Shown: one piece after another, positions 8,254 to 15,681 of the stretch
Numbering within the stretch: the first letter of the stretch is position 1
Layout of the letters: each line of letters begins with the position of its first letter
Assembly: GCF_026898115.1 (NCBI RefSeq)
Contig: NZ_CP114036.1
Coordinates: 2,914,001-2,978,000 of the forward strand
Source: Streptomyces sp. S465
GTDB lineage: Bacteria; Actinomycetota; Actinomycetes; Streptomycetales; Streptomycetaceae
Reading direction: 5' to 3'
DNA: 64,000 bases
The notes under the pieces: model-generated
What the model saw: only the letters and a program-made list of their open reading frames with translations
The model's database searches: none
What the model was told of the DNA's origin: nothing
Made by a program: the position numbers and the translations under genes

Positions 8254-8270
8254 TGGAACAGTCGTTCCGA
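8254..8270. promoter_or_regulatory. TetR-type box B
   Basis: TGGAACAGTCGTTCCGA carries the inverted repeat GGAAC-AGTC-GTTCC between the divergent TetR and peroxiredoxin-like genes. It is near-identical to box A at 6882-6898. Confidence 0.55.
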
Positions 8271-8307
8271 GATCTGTGAGCACGCCACGAACGAGAGGAC
8301 CGCCACC

Positions 8308-8958
8308 GTGACCGCCCTCAACGCCGAACTGCGCGCCTTCTACGCATCCCTTCAGAAGGAGATCCCCGCCGAGGCCCGGCAGCTGATGGAGCGAGCCGGG
8401 CAGGAGCTCGCCGACTCCGGCCAGGCCGACCGGTCCCTCGCCGTCGGCGATCCCGCTCCCCGCTTCCGGCTGCCCTCCGCCACCGGCGCGACGGTGGCGC
8501 TGGACGACCTCCTCGCCCAAGGGCCGGTGGTCCTGACCTTCTACCGCGGCGCCTGGTGCCCGTACTGCAACATCGCCCTGCGCTCCCTCCAGCGGCACCA
8601 CTCCGACATCGCCGCGCGCGGCGCGCGGCTCGTGGCCGTCTCACCGCAGATCCCGGACGAGTCCCTCACGCTCAGCGAGAAGCACGGTCTCGTCTTCGAC
8701 GTGCTCAGCGACATCGGTTCCGACACCGCCAAGCAGTACGGCATCGCCTTCGACCTGCCCGACTATCTCGCCGACCTCTACGACGAGATCGGGTTCGACC
8801 TCCAGCGCGTCAACCACGGCCACCGGCGCACCCTGCCGTTGCCCGCGACGTACGTCATCGACCGCGCCGGCACGATCCGCTGGGCCTTCGTCGACACCGA
8901 CTACACCACCCGCGCGGAGCCGGCCGACATCCTCGCGGCCCTGGACACGCTCGGCTGA
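8308..8958 (+). CDS. Peroxiredoxin-like protein (AhpC/TSA family)
   Basis: 216-aa cytosolic thioredoxin-fold protein of the AhpC/TSA group. The active-site stretch is TFYRGAWCPYCNIAL with Cys84 and Cys87. Downstream are AVSPQIPDESLTL and PATYVIDRAGTIRWAF, as in the peroxiredoxin-like family. It probably reduces peroxides with thiol partners. GTG 8308 is preceded by GAGAGGA; the frame is open to 8077, but that region is the TetR gene and operator. It is presumably controlled by the divergent TetR through the palindrome at 8254-8270. Confidence 0.87.
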   Translation: MTALNAELRAFYASLQKEIPAEARQLMERAGQELADSGQADRSLAVGDPAPRFRLPSATGATVALDDLLAQGPVVLTFYRGAWCPYCNIALRSLQRHHSDIAARGARLVAVSPQIPDESLTLSEKHGLVFDVLSDIGSDTAKQYGIAFDLPDYLADLYDEIGFDLQRVNHGHRRTLPLPATYVIDRAGTIRWAFVDTDYTTRAEPADILAALDTLG

Positions 8959-9032
8959 CCGCGTCGGACGCCTCGTCCTCGACCTCGGCCTGGTCCTCGA
9001 CCTGGTCCTCGACGGGCACCCGGTCGTACGCC

Positions 9033-10484
9033 CTACCGCGGTGCCTGGAAGCCGCCGATCCTCCGCTCGAGCAGTTCGGCCAGCCGCAGCGGGGTGCGGT
9101 CCTCGAACATCGGGCCGATGAGCTGCACTCCCACCGGCAGGCCGTCGGGCGACAGGCCCGCTGGTACGGCGGTGGCGGGCAGGCCGGGCATGGTGGCCAG
9201 ACCGGCCCAGACCAGCTGGTCGAGGTACGGGTACTCGACACCGTCGATGTCGATCCGGCGTTCCAACAGATCGGGGGTGTGGTCGTGCGGGAACGCGGGA
9301 GTCGGCGTGATCGGGCACACCACGGCGTCGAACTCGGCGAAGAGCCGCCGCCAGCCATGACGGTGGAGCTCGCGACGGCTGTTGGCCTCCATCCAGTCGC
9401 GGTGGCTGAACACCGCGCCGCGCAGCCGCGCCGCACCGAGACTCCGGTCGTCCGCGCTCAGTCCGGCGGCGCGGGTCCGCAGCCGCTCGTACGCTTCGAC
9501 GGGAAAACGCGCGGCGGAGCTCGAAAACAGCAACTGCGTGTAGAGCGTCGCGGCTTCGGTCAGATCGGGCAGCAGCGGAGTGCGGCGTTCGACGCGGGCG
9601 CCGCCGTCGGCAAGCGCGTCGGCCACCCGGTTCACGCCCGCCCGCACAGCGGACCCGGTCGGAAGGAGCGGATGCTCGTCGAGGACCAGGACCCGGAAGT
9701 CGCGGAGCCGCTCGTGGCGCGCGGGCGGCAGCGTCACCTCATGCGCCACACCGAGCGTCAGCGGGTCCGGTCCCGCCATCACATCGAGCAGGAGCGCGAG
9801 GTCGCGGGCAGCGCGCGCCATCGGACCGACGACGGCGAGGTCAAGGTCTTCCGGCAAGGCCGGCGCGGGCGGCGGGACCATACCGCGGTTCGCCGCCAGC
9901 CCGAGTGTCGGCTTGTGTGCGTAGACACCGCAGAAATGTGCCGGGGTGCGCAACGAACCGCCGATGTCGGAGCCGATGGACAGCGCGCCGAACCCGGACG
10001 CCAGGGCCGCCGCCGACCCGCCGGAGGACCCACCCGGCGTACGACCGTGATCCCACGGGTTATTGGTGGTGCCGTAGATCTCGTTGAAGGTCTGCACATC
10101 TTGCAGCCCCAAGGGCACATTCGTCTTACCGAGCACCACCGCGCCCGCGGCCTTCAGCCGCGACACCTGCACCGCGTCCTCGGCCGGCATGTGGTTCCGG
10201 TGCAGCGGCACGCCCCAGGTCGTGGGCAGCCCCGCGACGTTGTAGGACTCCTTGACCGTCACCGGAACGCCGAGCAGCGGCCGGTCCTCACCACGGGCGC
10301 GCGCCTGGTCGGCACCGCGCGCGGCGGCCCGCGCACGGTCGAAGTCCGGCACACAGATCGCGTTGATGGCCTTGTCCTCCCGCTCGATACGGGCGATCGC
10401 CTCATCGGTCAGTTCCGCCGAGCTCACCTCACCGGCGCGCAAGGCAGCCGCGAGTCTTTCGGCCGTCTGAAAACTCCACTCCAT
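9033..10484 (-). CDS. Amidase (amidase signature family)
   Basis: 483-aa amidase-signature hydrolase; substrate unknown. The Ser-cisSer-Lys triad is visible: Lys78 in GVPVTVKES, cis-Ser154 in TPGGSSGGSAAALASG, and nucleophile Ser177 in IGSDIGGSLRTPA. Length and order match GatA-like and aryl-amide amidases, but there are no gatB or gatC partners, so it is not the tRNA transamidase. ATG 10484 begins MEWSFQ; the longer upstream frame is not family-like. Confidence 0.9.
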   Translation of the reverse strand: MEWSFQTAERLAAALRAGEVSSAELTDEAIARIEREDKAINAICVPDFDRARAAARGADQARARGEDRPLLGVPVTVKESYNVAGLPTTWGVPLHRNHMPAEDAVQVSRLKAAGAVVLGKTNVPLGLQDVQTFNEIYGTTNNPWDHGRTPGGSSGGSAAALASGFGALSIGSDIGGSLRTPAHFCGVYAHKPTLGLAANRGMVPPPAPALPEDLDLAVVGPMARAARDLALLLDVMAGPDPLTLGVAHEVTLPPARHERLRDFRVLVLDEHPLLPTGSAVRAGVNRVADALADGGARVERRTPLLPDLTEAATLYTQLLFSSSAARFPVEAYERLRTRAAGLSADDRSLGAARLRGAVFSHRDWMEANSRRELHRHGWRRLFAEFDAVVCPITPTPAFPHDHTPDLLERRIDIDGVEYPYLDQLVWAGLATMPGLPATAVPAGLSPDGLPVGVQLIGPMFEDRTPLRLAELLERRIGGFQAPR

Positions 10485-10634
10485 GAATCCGACCGTACTG
10501 ACCCCTGGAACAGGCCATAAAATGCCGCTTCGCACAACGAAATGGCCGCCCCCATTTCGCCCGGCCGCCGGCGACGGCGACACGCGGCGGGACCGGTGCC
10601 GGCCGCCTTCCGAAGGTCGATGAGTCCGCCGGGG

Positions 10635-10904
10635 CTGTCCACGGCCGGCTGAGACCGCACCCGCTCCCCGCAGGCCAAGGCCCCTCGCCTACGAGCGGGA
10701 CGCGCCGTCCGGCCACACGACATCCACGACCCGCTTCCTCCACCACGTCCGCCGTCCCGCCACCCTCGCCCGTGGGAGGCTGCCCGTTCCACACGGCCAC
10801 GAGACGATCGGCCCACCGCAGCAGCACGGCGTTCGCCGCTTCGTACGCCTGACGGTTCGCCGTGGCGCGCGGCATCACCAGCACCTCGTCCGCCGCGTCC
10901 ACGA
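10635..10904. repeat. Direct repeat copy 1 (flanks SDR-TetR cassette)
   Basis: About 270 bp closely match 12781-13063 in the same orientation, with small indels. Together the two copies bracket the SDR and TetR genes. Matching text runs from the GGCCAAGGCCCCT region to the shared CGCCGCGTCCACGA boundary at 10904 and 13063. Confidence 0.85.
10689..10904 (-). pseudogene. 3' fragment of a SLOG-like gene
   Basis: On the minus strand this encodes DAADEVLVMPRATANRQAYE, then AVWNGQPPTGEGGGTADVVEEA. That is nearly identical to the C-terminal half of the SLOG-like protein at 12867-13319. The 5' half is missing. The reading frame breaks before the tail VVWPDGASRS, which is recoverable in the next frame ending at 10689. 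It is a non-functional relic inside repeat copy 1. Confidence 0.8.
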
Positions 10905-11086
10905 CGGCAGGCGAGTGGCAGATTGCCGCTGATCAGGCCCCGCATCTTCTCTCAGGCCCTCGCCGGGTGTCCCTGTGATGGCCGTGAGCGCTACCAGAAT
11001 CGACGCGGTAACGATAAAAATCGACACTGTGTAGACTTTGGTGAAGGGAGCGACCCTGCTCCTCGCAAGACCTCTCTGGAGGAACA
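10905..11086. other. Upstream region of the SDR-TetR operon
   Basis: 182 bp with an A/T-richer stretch around 11011-11040 (GATAAAAATCGAC) that probably holds the promoter, plus the near-palindrome described separately. No gene is seen. Confidence 0.4.
11021..11035. promoter_or_regulatory. Candidate TetR operator upstream of SDR
   Basis: TCGACACTGTGTAGA is a 15-bp palindrome with one mismatched pair, 52 bp upstream of the SDR start. The TetR gene is the second gene of that operon, so autoregulation is plausible. Confidence 0.4.
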
Positions 11087-11935
11087 ATGGACAAGCGGAA
11101 CTGGCTCATCACCGGCGTCAGCACGGGCCTGGGGCGCGCTTTCGCGCAGGCAGCCCTGGCCGCAGGGCACACCGTCGTCGGCACCGTCCGTTCCGAGGAG
11201 GACCTGCGGGCCTTCGAAGAGCTCAGGCCCGGCCATGCTCACGGCCGTATCCTGGACGTGACGGACGGTGACGCCGTCTCCGGCGTGGTCGCGGAGGTCG
11301 AGCGGAGCGTCGGCCCTCTGGACGTCGTTGTCGCCAACGCCGGCTACGGCCTGGAGGGAACCTTCGAGGAAACCCCGCTGGCCGAGGTGCGGCGGCAGTT
11401 CGAGGTGAACGTGTTCGGGGCGGTGGCCACCCTTCAGGCGGCGCTGCCTCACATGCGTCGGCGCCGCCGCGGACACCTGATGGCCGTCACCTCCATGGGC
11501 GGGCTGATGGCCGTGCCCGGCATGTCCGCCTACTGCGGCAGCAAGTTCGCCCTGGAGGGCATCCTGGAGGCGCTGGGCAAGGAAGTCGCGCAGTTCGGGA
11601 TCCATGTGACGGCGATCGAGCCCGGCTCCTTCCGCACCGACTGGGCCGGACGGTCCATGACACGCGCCGCGCGGACCGTCGACGACTACGACGAGCTGTT
11701 CACCCCCATCCGCGAGGCGCGGCAGAAGGCCAGCGGGAACCAGCTGGGCAATCCGGCCAAGGCCGGGGAAGCGGTCGTGCACATCACGTCGGTCGAGCAG
11801 CCGCCGGCCCACCTCGTCCTGGGCTCGGACGCGCTGCGGCTGGTCACCGCCGCGCGCACGGCCGTGGACGAGGACATCCGCGCGTGGGAGGCGCTCTCCC
11901 GGACGACCGACTTCGCCGAGGGCGCTCAGCTGTGA
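11087..11935 (+). CDS. Short-chain dehydrogenase/reductase
   Basis: 282-aa classical SDR oxidoreductase, NAD(P)-dependent. The nucleotide-binding motif is TGVSTGLG (residues 10-16) and the NAG motif is NAGYG. Catalytic residues are Ser136 in VTSMGG, Tyr149 and Lys153 in SAYCGSKFALEG. The extended C-terminus resembles oxidoreductases that act on ketones or short alkyl substrates, but the substrate is unknown. CTGGAGG precedes ATG 11087. The TGA shares its A with the ATG of the TetR gene, so the two are coupled. Confidence 0.92.
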   Translation: MDKRNWLITGVSTGLGRAFAQAALAAGHTVVGTVRSEEDLRAFEELRPGHAHGRILDVTDGDAVSGVVAEVERSVGPLDVVVANAGYGLEGTFEETPLAEVRRQFEVNVFGAVATLQAALPHMRRRRRGHLMAVTSMGGLMAVPGMSAYCGSKFALEGILEALGKEVAQFGIHVTAIEPGSFRTDWAGRSMTRAARTVDDYDELFTPIREARQKASGNQLGNPAKAGEAVVHITSVEQPPAHLVLGSDALRLVTAARTAVDEDIRAWEALSRTTDFAEGAQL

Positions 11936-12549
11936 TGTCCGGCCACCGCCCCGCGCGCGGCCGTCGCACCACCGAGCGCAAGGGGGATGTCCGGGAGCGG
12001 GCCATCCTTGACACCTGCGAGGCCTTGCTGGCGCACAAGGGCTACGACGCCATGACCGTCGGCGACGTAGCCCAGGGCGCCGGTATCACACGTGGTGCCC
12101 TGTACTTCTACTTCGGCTCCAAGCAAGAAGTGGTCACGGCACTCGTGGCCCGGACCGTCGAGCATCTGTGGGAGCGGTCCCGGGTCACCGCGCAGACGGA
12201 CGAGCCGCGTCAGGCCATCGCGGCGGCCATGCAGCGCACGGTCGAGCTGTGGAATGAGCACGGCCTGGTCATGCGCACGGCGATCGACCTGTCGTTGACC
12301 GTTCCGGAGATCGGCGAGCTGTGGAACCACACGGCTGACCTGTTCATCGCGGCCATCACCGCTGTCCTGGAACGCGCCGGCATCCAGGCCGGCACCGCAC
12401 CGGACCAGGCCTCGGCGATGGCACGCGCCCTGTGCTGGATGATCGAGCGGTCCTTCTACCACGCCTCACAGGAATCCCGCGAGAAGCTCCAAGAGGCGTC
12501 GGCGACATGCGAACACATCTGGCTGACCAGCGCCGGCCTGATCACGTGA
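11935..12549 (+). CDS. TetR family regulator coupled to SDR
   Basis: 204-aa regulator. The HTH spans about residues 18-63 (VRERAILDTCEALLAHKGYD, GITRGALYFYFGSKQEVV). The C-terminal domain resembles TetR regulators of the EthR group, with DLSLTVPEIGELWNHTADLF. ATG 11935 overlaps the SDR stop by one base. An earlier in-frame ATG at 11884 lies inside the SDR gene. The likely role is to control its own operon via the palindrome at 11021-11035. Confidence 0.88.
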   Translation: MSGHRPARGRRTTERKGDVRERAILDTCEALLAHKGYDAMTVGDVAQGAGITRGALYFYFGSKQEVVTALVARTVEHLWERSRVTAQTDEPRQAIAAAMQRTVELWNEHGLVMRTAIDLSLTVPEIGELWNHTADLFIAAITAVLERAGIQAGTAPDQASAMARALCWMIERSFYHASQESREKLQEASATCEHIWLTSAGLIT

Positions 12550-12866
12550 GGTGTCTGCCATGGACGCGGTGAGACGCTGAACGCCCGTGTCGGGCCTTGC
12601 TCCCCGTGAGGTGGACACCTGTGCGCGTCGGTGATGCGGCGAGGGGGCTGGTGACCAGATGCTGTTCGTGGGCGATCGCAGCCCCAACTCCTCACCCCAG
12701 GGCCGCCGCCGGCCTGCCCTCGGGGGGCGCGCGGCCCGGCGGGTACGGCGTCCCGGGCGGTCAGGTCCAGGCCGAGGCGTCTGTACGGCCGGATGAGATC
12801 GCACCCGCTCCCCACCGGCCAAGGCCCCTGACCTACGAGCGGGACGCGCCGTCCGGCCACACGACA
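12550..12866. other. Intergenic region, 3' part is repeat copy 2
   Basis: 317 bp after the TetR gene. The left part shows no gene. From 12781 it is repeat copy 2, including the frame-shifted tail of the SLOG-like gene, whose original stop would be at 12833-12835. Confidence 0.5.
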
Positions 12867-13063
12867 TCACACGGGTACCCCTGCCTCTCGCGCTTCCTCC
12901 ACCACGTCCGCCGTCCCGCCACCCTTGCCCGTGGGAGGCTGCCCGTTCCACACGGCCACGAGACGATCGGCCCGCCGCAGCAGCACGGCGTTCGCCGCTT
13001 CGTACGCCTGGCGGTTCGCCGTGGCGCGCGGCATCACCAGCACCTCGTCCGCCGCGTCCACGA
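12781..13063. repeat. Direct repeat copy 2
   Basis: Second copy of the ~270-bp repeat, overlapping the 3' half of the SLOG-like gene. The corresponding first copy is at 10635-10904. Confidence 0.85.
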
Positions 13064-13319
13064 GCCGGTCGAAGGTTTCGGCGTGGTCCGGTTTCACCTT
13101 CACCTGCCGGTAGTCCTCCGAGGGGATCACCACAGCCAGGCGCCCGCCCGCTGACAGGACCGCATCCGCGAAGATGCTGTCGCTGCCCTTCGCGATGCAC
13201 GACACTCCTACCAGGCTGGAGGGCTCATAGGCGGCGAGGACCTTGTCCAGCTCCGCTCGCACCAGCGGCACCGACTCGTCGGTGAGGTCCATGTGCCCGG
13301 TGACAGCGATCGTCGTCAT
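12867..13319 (-). CDS. SLOG/LOG-like Rossmann nucleotide-binding protein, 3' frameshifted
   Basis: 150-aa protein beginning MTTIAVTGHMDLTDE, with a Rossmann-like pattern (GVSCIAKGSDSIFADAVLSA, VVIPSEDY) and ending in GKGGGTADVVEEAREAGVPV. The layout resembles the SLOG (DprA/LOG-like) superfamily, which binds nucleotides or ADP-ribose-type ligands. The specific function is unknown. Directly after the TGA the expected tail DVVWPDGASRS can be read one base out of frame and ends at 12833, so a single extra base has removed ~11 residues. A 3' fragment of the same gene lies at 10689-10904. Confidence 0.6.
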   Translation of the reverse strand: MTTIAVTGHMDLTDESVPLVRAELDKVLAAYEPSSLVGVSCIAKGSDSIFADAVLSAGGRLAVVIPSEDYRQVKVKPDHAETFDRLVDAADEVLVMPRATANRQAYEAANAVLLRRADRLVAVWNGQPPTGKGGGTADVVEEAREAGVPV

Positions 13320-13472
13320 GGCGCCTTCCTCGTCATACGGTCAGCAAACTCCGGATGCTACCGCGCACATCGGCCACGGCCCGGGGGACATCGTCGCCCA
13401 CTGTGTAGGGGTACAGCGTGCCAGTTGTGCGCGCACGCGGGCGGAGCGAAGGCCGGACGCGACATTGACGGC

Positions 13473-13766
13473 GTGTTGCGAGTGGTCGGCCACGCGGGCT
13501 CCGACGCCTCCCGCATCGACTTCCGGACCGACTACGACAACCTGACGTACAAGCCGTGCGAGGTACCCAAGCACATCGCCGCAGGCGTCCACATGCTGAC
13601 GTACGCCTGTCGACTCCACTACGTCGCCCTGGACTTCCTCGTTGACCCACAAGGGCACTGGCACCTGGTCGACGTCAACCCGAACGGACAGTGGGCATTC
13701 ATCCCCGACCTGCGCACGCCCATCACCCGAGCACTCGCTGACCTACTGGAGAGGGCCACACCGTGA
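13473..13766 (+). pseudogene. C-terminal stump of a graspetide-type ATP-grasp ligase
   Basis: Only the last ~95 residues of an MvdD/TgmB-like ATP-grasp peptide ligase remain. What is left covers VVGHAGSDASRIDFRTDYD, the metal-binding strand VALDFLVDPQGHW, and the hallmark LVDVNPNGQWAFIPD. These enzymes install ester or amide cross-links in graspetide RiPP precursors. The N-terminal ~220 residues, including the ATP-binding lysines, are absent; upstream sequence in this frame (13293-13470) is not family-like. The TGA overlaps the GTG of the methyltransferase (GTGA), preserving the ancestral coupling. Confidence 0.75.
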
Positions 13767-14890
13767 TCACCGAAGCACCATCAGCAGACGAGCTGCGCCA
13801 CCACATGGCCGACCAACTGGTAAGAGCCGGGCACATCCGGTCCAAGCCGTGGCGCGCCGCCTTCCTCAGTGTCCCCCGCCACGAGTTCGTCCCCGACTTC
13901 ACCATCCGGGCGCAGGGCAGCCTGCACCGGTACAGCCAGGGAGACCCCGCATGGCTGGCCGCGGCCTACCAGGACGCCTCCCTGCTGACCCAGTTCGACC
14001 AGGACGGCACCGCCACCAGCTCGTCCACACAGCCCTCCCTCATGGCCCAGATGCTCGAAGCCCTCGACGCCCGCGACGGGGACACGGTGCTGGAAATCGG
14101 CGCGGGCACCGGATACAACGCCGCCCTGCTGTCCCATCGCCTCGGTGCCGCCAACGTCGTAACGGTCGACGTCGATCCCGACCTGGTGGCCACCGCGCAA
14201 ACCCGCCTGCGGAAGGCCGGCTACGAGCCCACCCTCATCGCGGGGGACGGGATGGCCGGCTACCCGGAGCGCGCACCGTACGATCGGCTGCTGGCGACCT
14301 GCGGAGTCCGCCGGATCCCGACCCCCTGGCGGGAGCAACTCCGCCCCGGCGGGGTCATCGTGGCCAACATCGGCTGCGCCATCGCCCGCCTGGAGGTCAC
14401 GGCCGACCACTCCGCCTGCGGCTGCTTACTCCCCGGCCTCGCCACCTTCATCACAGCCCGGCCGACCCCCGACACCGTGGGCACCACCGCGAAGCGACTC
14501 GTGCAGCCGCTGCTGACGTGGTCCGGCGAGACACGGGAGATCACCGTCCCGGCGAGCCTGGACGTGCCGGTCGTGCAGCTGCTGTCCTCGCTGGCACACC
14601 CTGCGGTGACCGACTTCACTCTGGTCGACGAGGAAGGCCGGCAGATCCGGTGCCTGTACGACCCGGACACCTCGTCGTGGGCGCGGATCACCTTGACCGG
14701 AGTGACGAGCGCTCGGCTCGACCACAGGGGACCCCGTGATCTGTGGGCCGAGCGGGAACCGCTGCTCACCCAGTGGCGGGATGCCGGGCGGCCGGGGCAC
14801 GAGCGCTACGGCCTCACCGTCGCTCCGGACGGCGCGCATTCGCTGTGGCTGGACCAGCCGGATGGCGTGAGTCGGCAACTGCCGGACTAG
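13763..14890 (+). CDS. Graspetide-associated O-methyltransferase (PIMT-like, TgmC type)
   Basis: 375-aa SAM-dependent methyltransferase related to protein-L-isoaspartate O-methyltransferases. The N-terminal part has PWRAAFLSVPRHEFVPDF. SAM motif I is VLEIGAGTGYNAALL, followed by VVTVDVDPDL and the PIMT-like TCGVRRIPTPWREQLRPGG. The ~150-residue C-terminal extension is typical of the methyltransferases paired with ATP-grasp ligases in actinobacterial graspetide clusters, where they methylate Asp and promote imide formation. It overlaps the ligase stump by 4 nt. With its ligase gone, it may be an orphan. Confidence 0.8.
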   Translation: MITEAPSADELRHHMADQLVRAGHIRSKPWRAAFLSVPRHEFVPDFTIRAQGSLHRYSQGDPAWLAAAYQDASLLTQFDQDGTATSSSTQPSLMAQMLEALDARDGDTVLEIGAGTGYNAALLSHRLGAANVVTVDVDPDLVATAQTRLRKAGYEPTLIAGDGMAGYPERAPYDRLLATCGVRRIPTPWREQLRPGGVIVANIGCAIARLEVTADHSACGCLLPGLATFITARPTPDTVGTTAKRLVQPLLTWSGETREITVPASLDVPVVQLLSSLAHPAVTDFTLVDEEGRQIRCLYDPDTSSWARITLTGVTSARLDHRGPRDLWAEREPLLTQWRDAGRPGHERYGLTVAPDGAHSLWLDQPDGVSRQLPD

Positions 14891-14909
14891 CGGGGGACGG
14901 CGGCGGCAA

Positions 14910-14942
14910 GGCCCCGAGCCTGGCCAATGCAGCCTCGGGGCC
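14910..14942. terminator. Bidirectional hairpin between convergent genes
   Basis: A perfect 9-bp stem (GGCCCCGAG at 14910-14918, CTCGGGGCC at 14934-14942) lies between the methyltransferase and the convergent secreted-protein gene. Confidence 0.65.
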
Positions 14943-14961
14943 GGCCGTATGTCCGGCTGTC

Positions 14962-15378
14962 TCAGGTGGCGATGGTGAGGATCGCCGAGCCGGTGTACTG
15001 GTGCGCCGCGTTCTCGGCGTACAGCCGGAAGTAGAACGTCCGGCCCGCGGCCAGCTGGAACGTGAACGAGTTGCCGGTCAGCAGCGGTCCCGACACCCGG
15101 ATGAAGCACGGACCGTCGGCGGTCGAGGGCCCGCCGCAGGACCCCTCGCGGTAGCCGGTCGTCACCGTGTCGGTCGGGTCCTTCGGGTCCCAGGTGACGG
15201 TCACCTGCTCGGTGGCCGCGTCATAGCTGTACGTCAGGCCGGTGGGCGCGGGCGCCGGCGCGGTTTGGGTGGTACCGGTCGGCGCCGCTACCGCCGGGAC
15301 GGCAGTCGCTCCCCCCGCTGCCGCCAGTGCGATGGCCACCGCAGCCGCACGGCAGGCGATCCGTACTCGATCTCGCAT
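14962..15378 (-). CDS. Secreted protein with fibronectin-III-like domain
   Basis: 138-aa exported protein. A signal peptide covers residues 1-33 (basic MRDRVRIACR, hydrophobic core, VPAVAAP cleavage region). The mature part reads like a single fibronectin type III sandwich: PTGLTYSYDAATEQVTVTWD, then FTFQLAAGRTFYFRLYAENA. Two Cys near YREGSCGGPSTADGPCF may form a disulfide. GGAGGGGG precedes ATG 15378. It has no operon partner. The function is unknown. Confidence 0.7.
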   Translation of the reverse strand: MRDRVRIACRAAAVAIALAAAGGATAVPAVAAPTGTTQTAPAPAPTGLTYSYDAATEQVTVTWDPKDPTDTVTTGYREGSCGGPSTADGPCFIRVSGPLLTGNSFTFQLAAGRTFYFRLYAENAAHQYTGSAILTIAT

Positions 15379-15681
15379 GTCCCCCTCCAGGATGTTGATC
15401 GACTCGAACGGCGGGAGGGTACGAGCGCCGACCCACTGCCTGGATGACGGGCAGTGGGCGAGGGGATGGCGAACAGCTGAACACCCAGACCGGCTGGCCC
15501 CGCACCTGCTCGGCCGTCCCGGGAGACCTGCGCGTTCCGCCGGTTCGCGACCGCACTCGGAATCCCGTCCCAAGACCTCGGCCTCACCGAACCGCCTCGA
15601 CACAGTGCGACAACTGGCCCCTATCCGAGCCTCCCTGCGCCTACGGTGGGGATTCCCGGGCACGAGGACGGTGAGGACGCG
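15379..15681. other. Eroded HTH sequence upstream of a TPR gene
   Basis: The first ~80 bp are the promoter of the secreted-protein gene. From about 15460, remnants of an XRE DNA-binding domain are legible on the plus strand in two frames: TQTGWPRTCSAVPGDLRV, then one frame later RRFATALGIPSQDLGLTE. They lead in frame into the downstream TPR protein. Confidence 0.5.
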
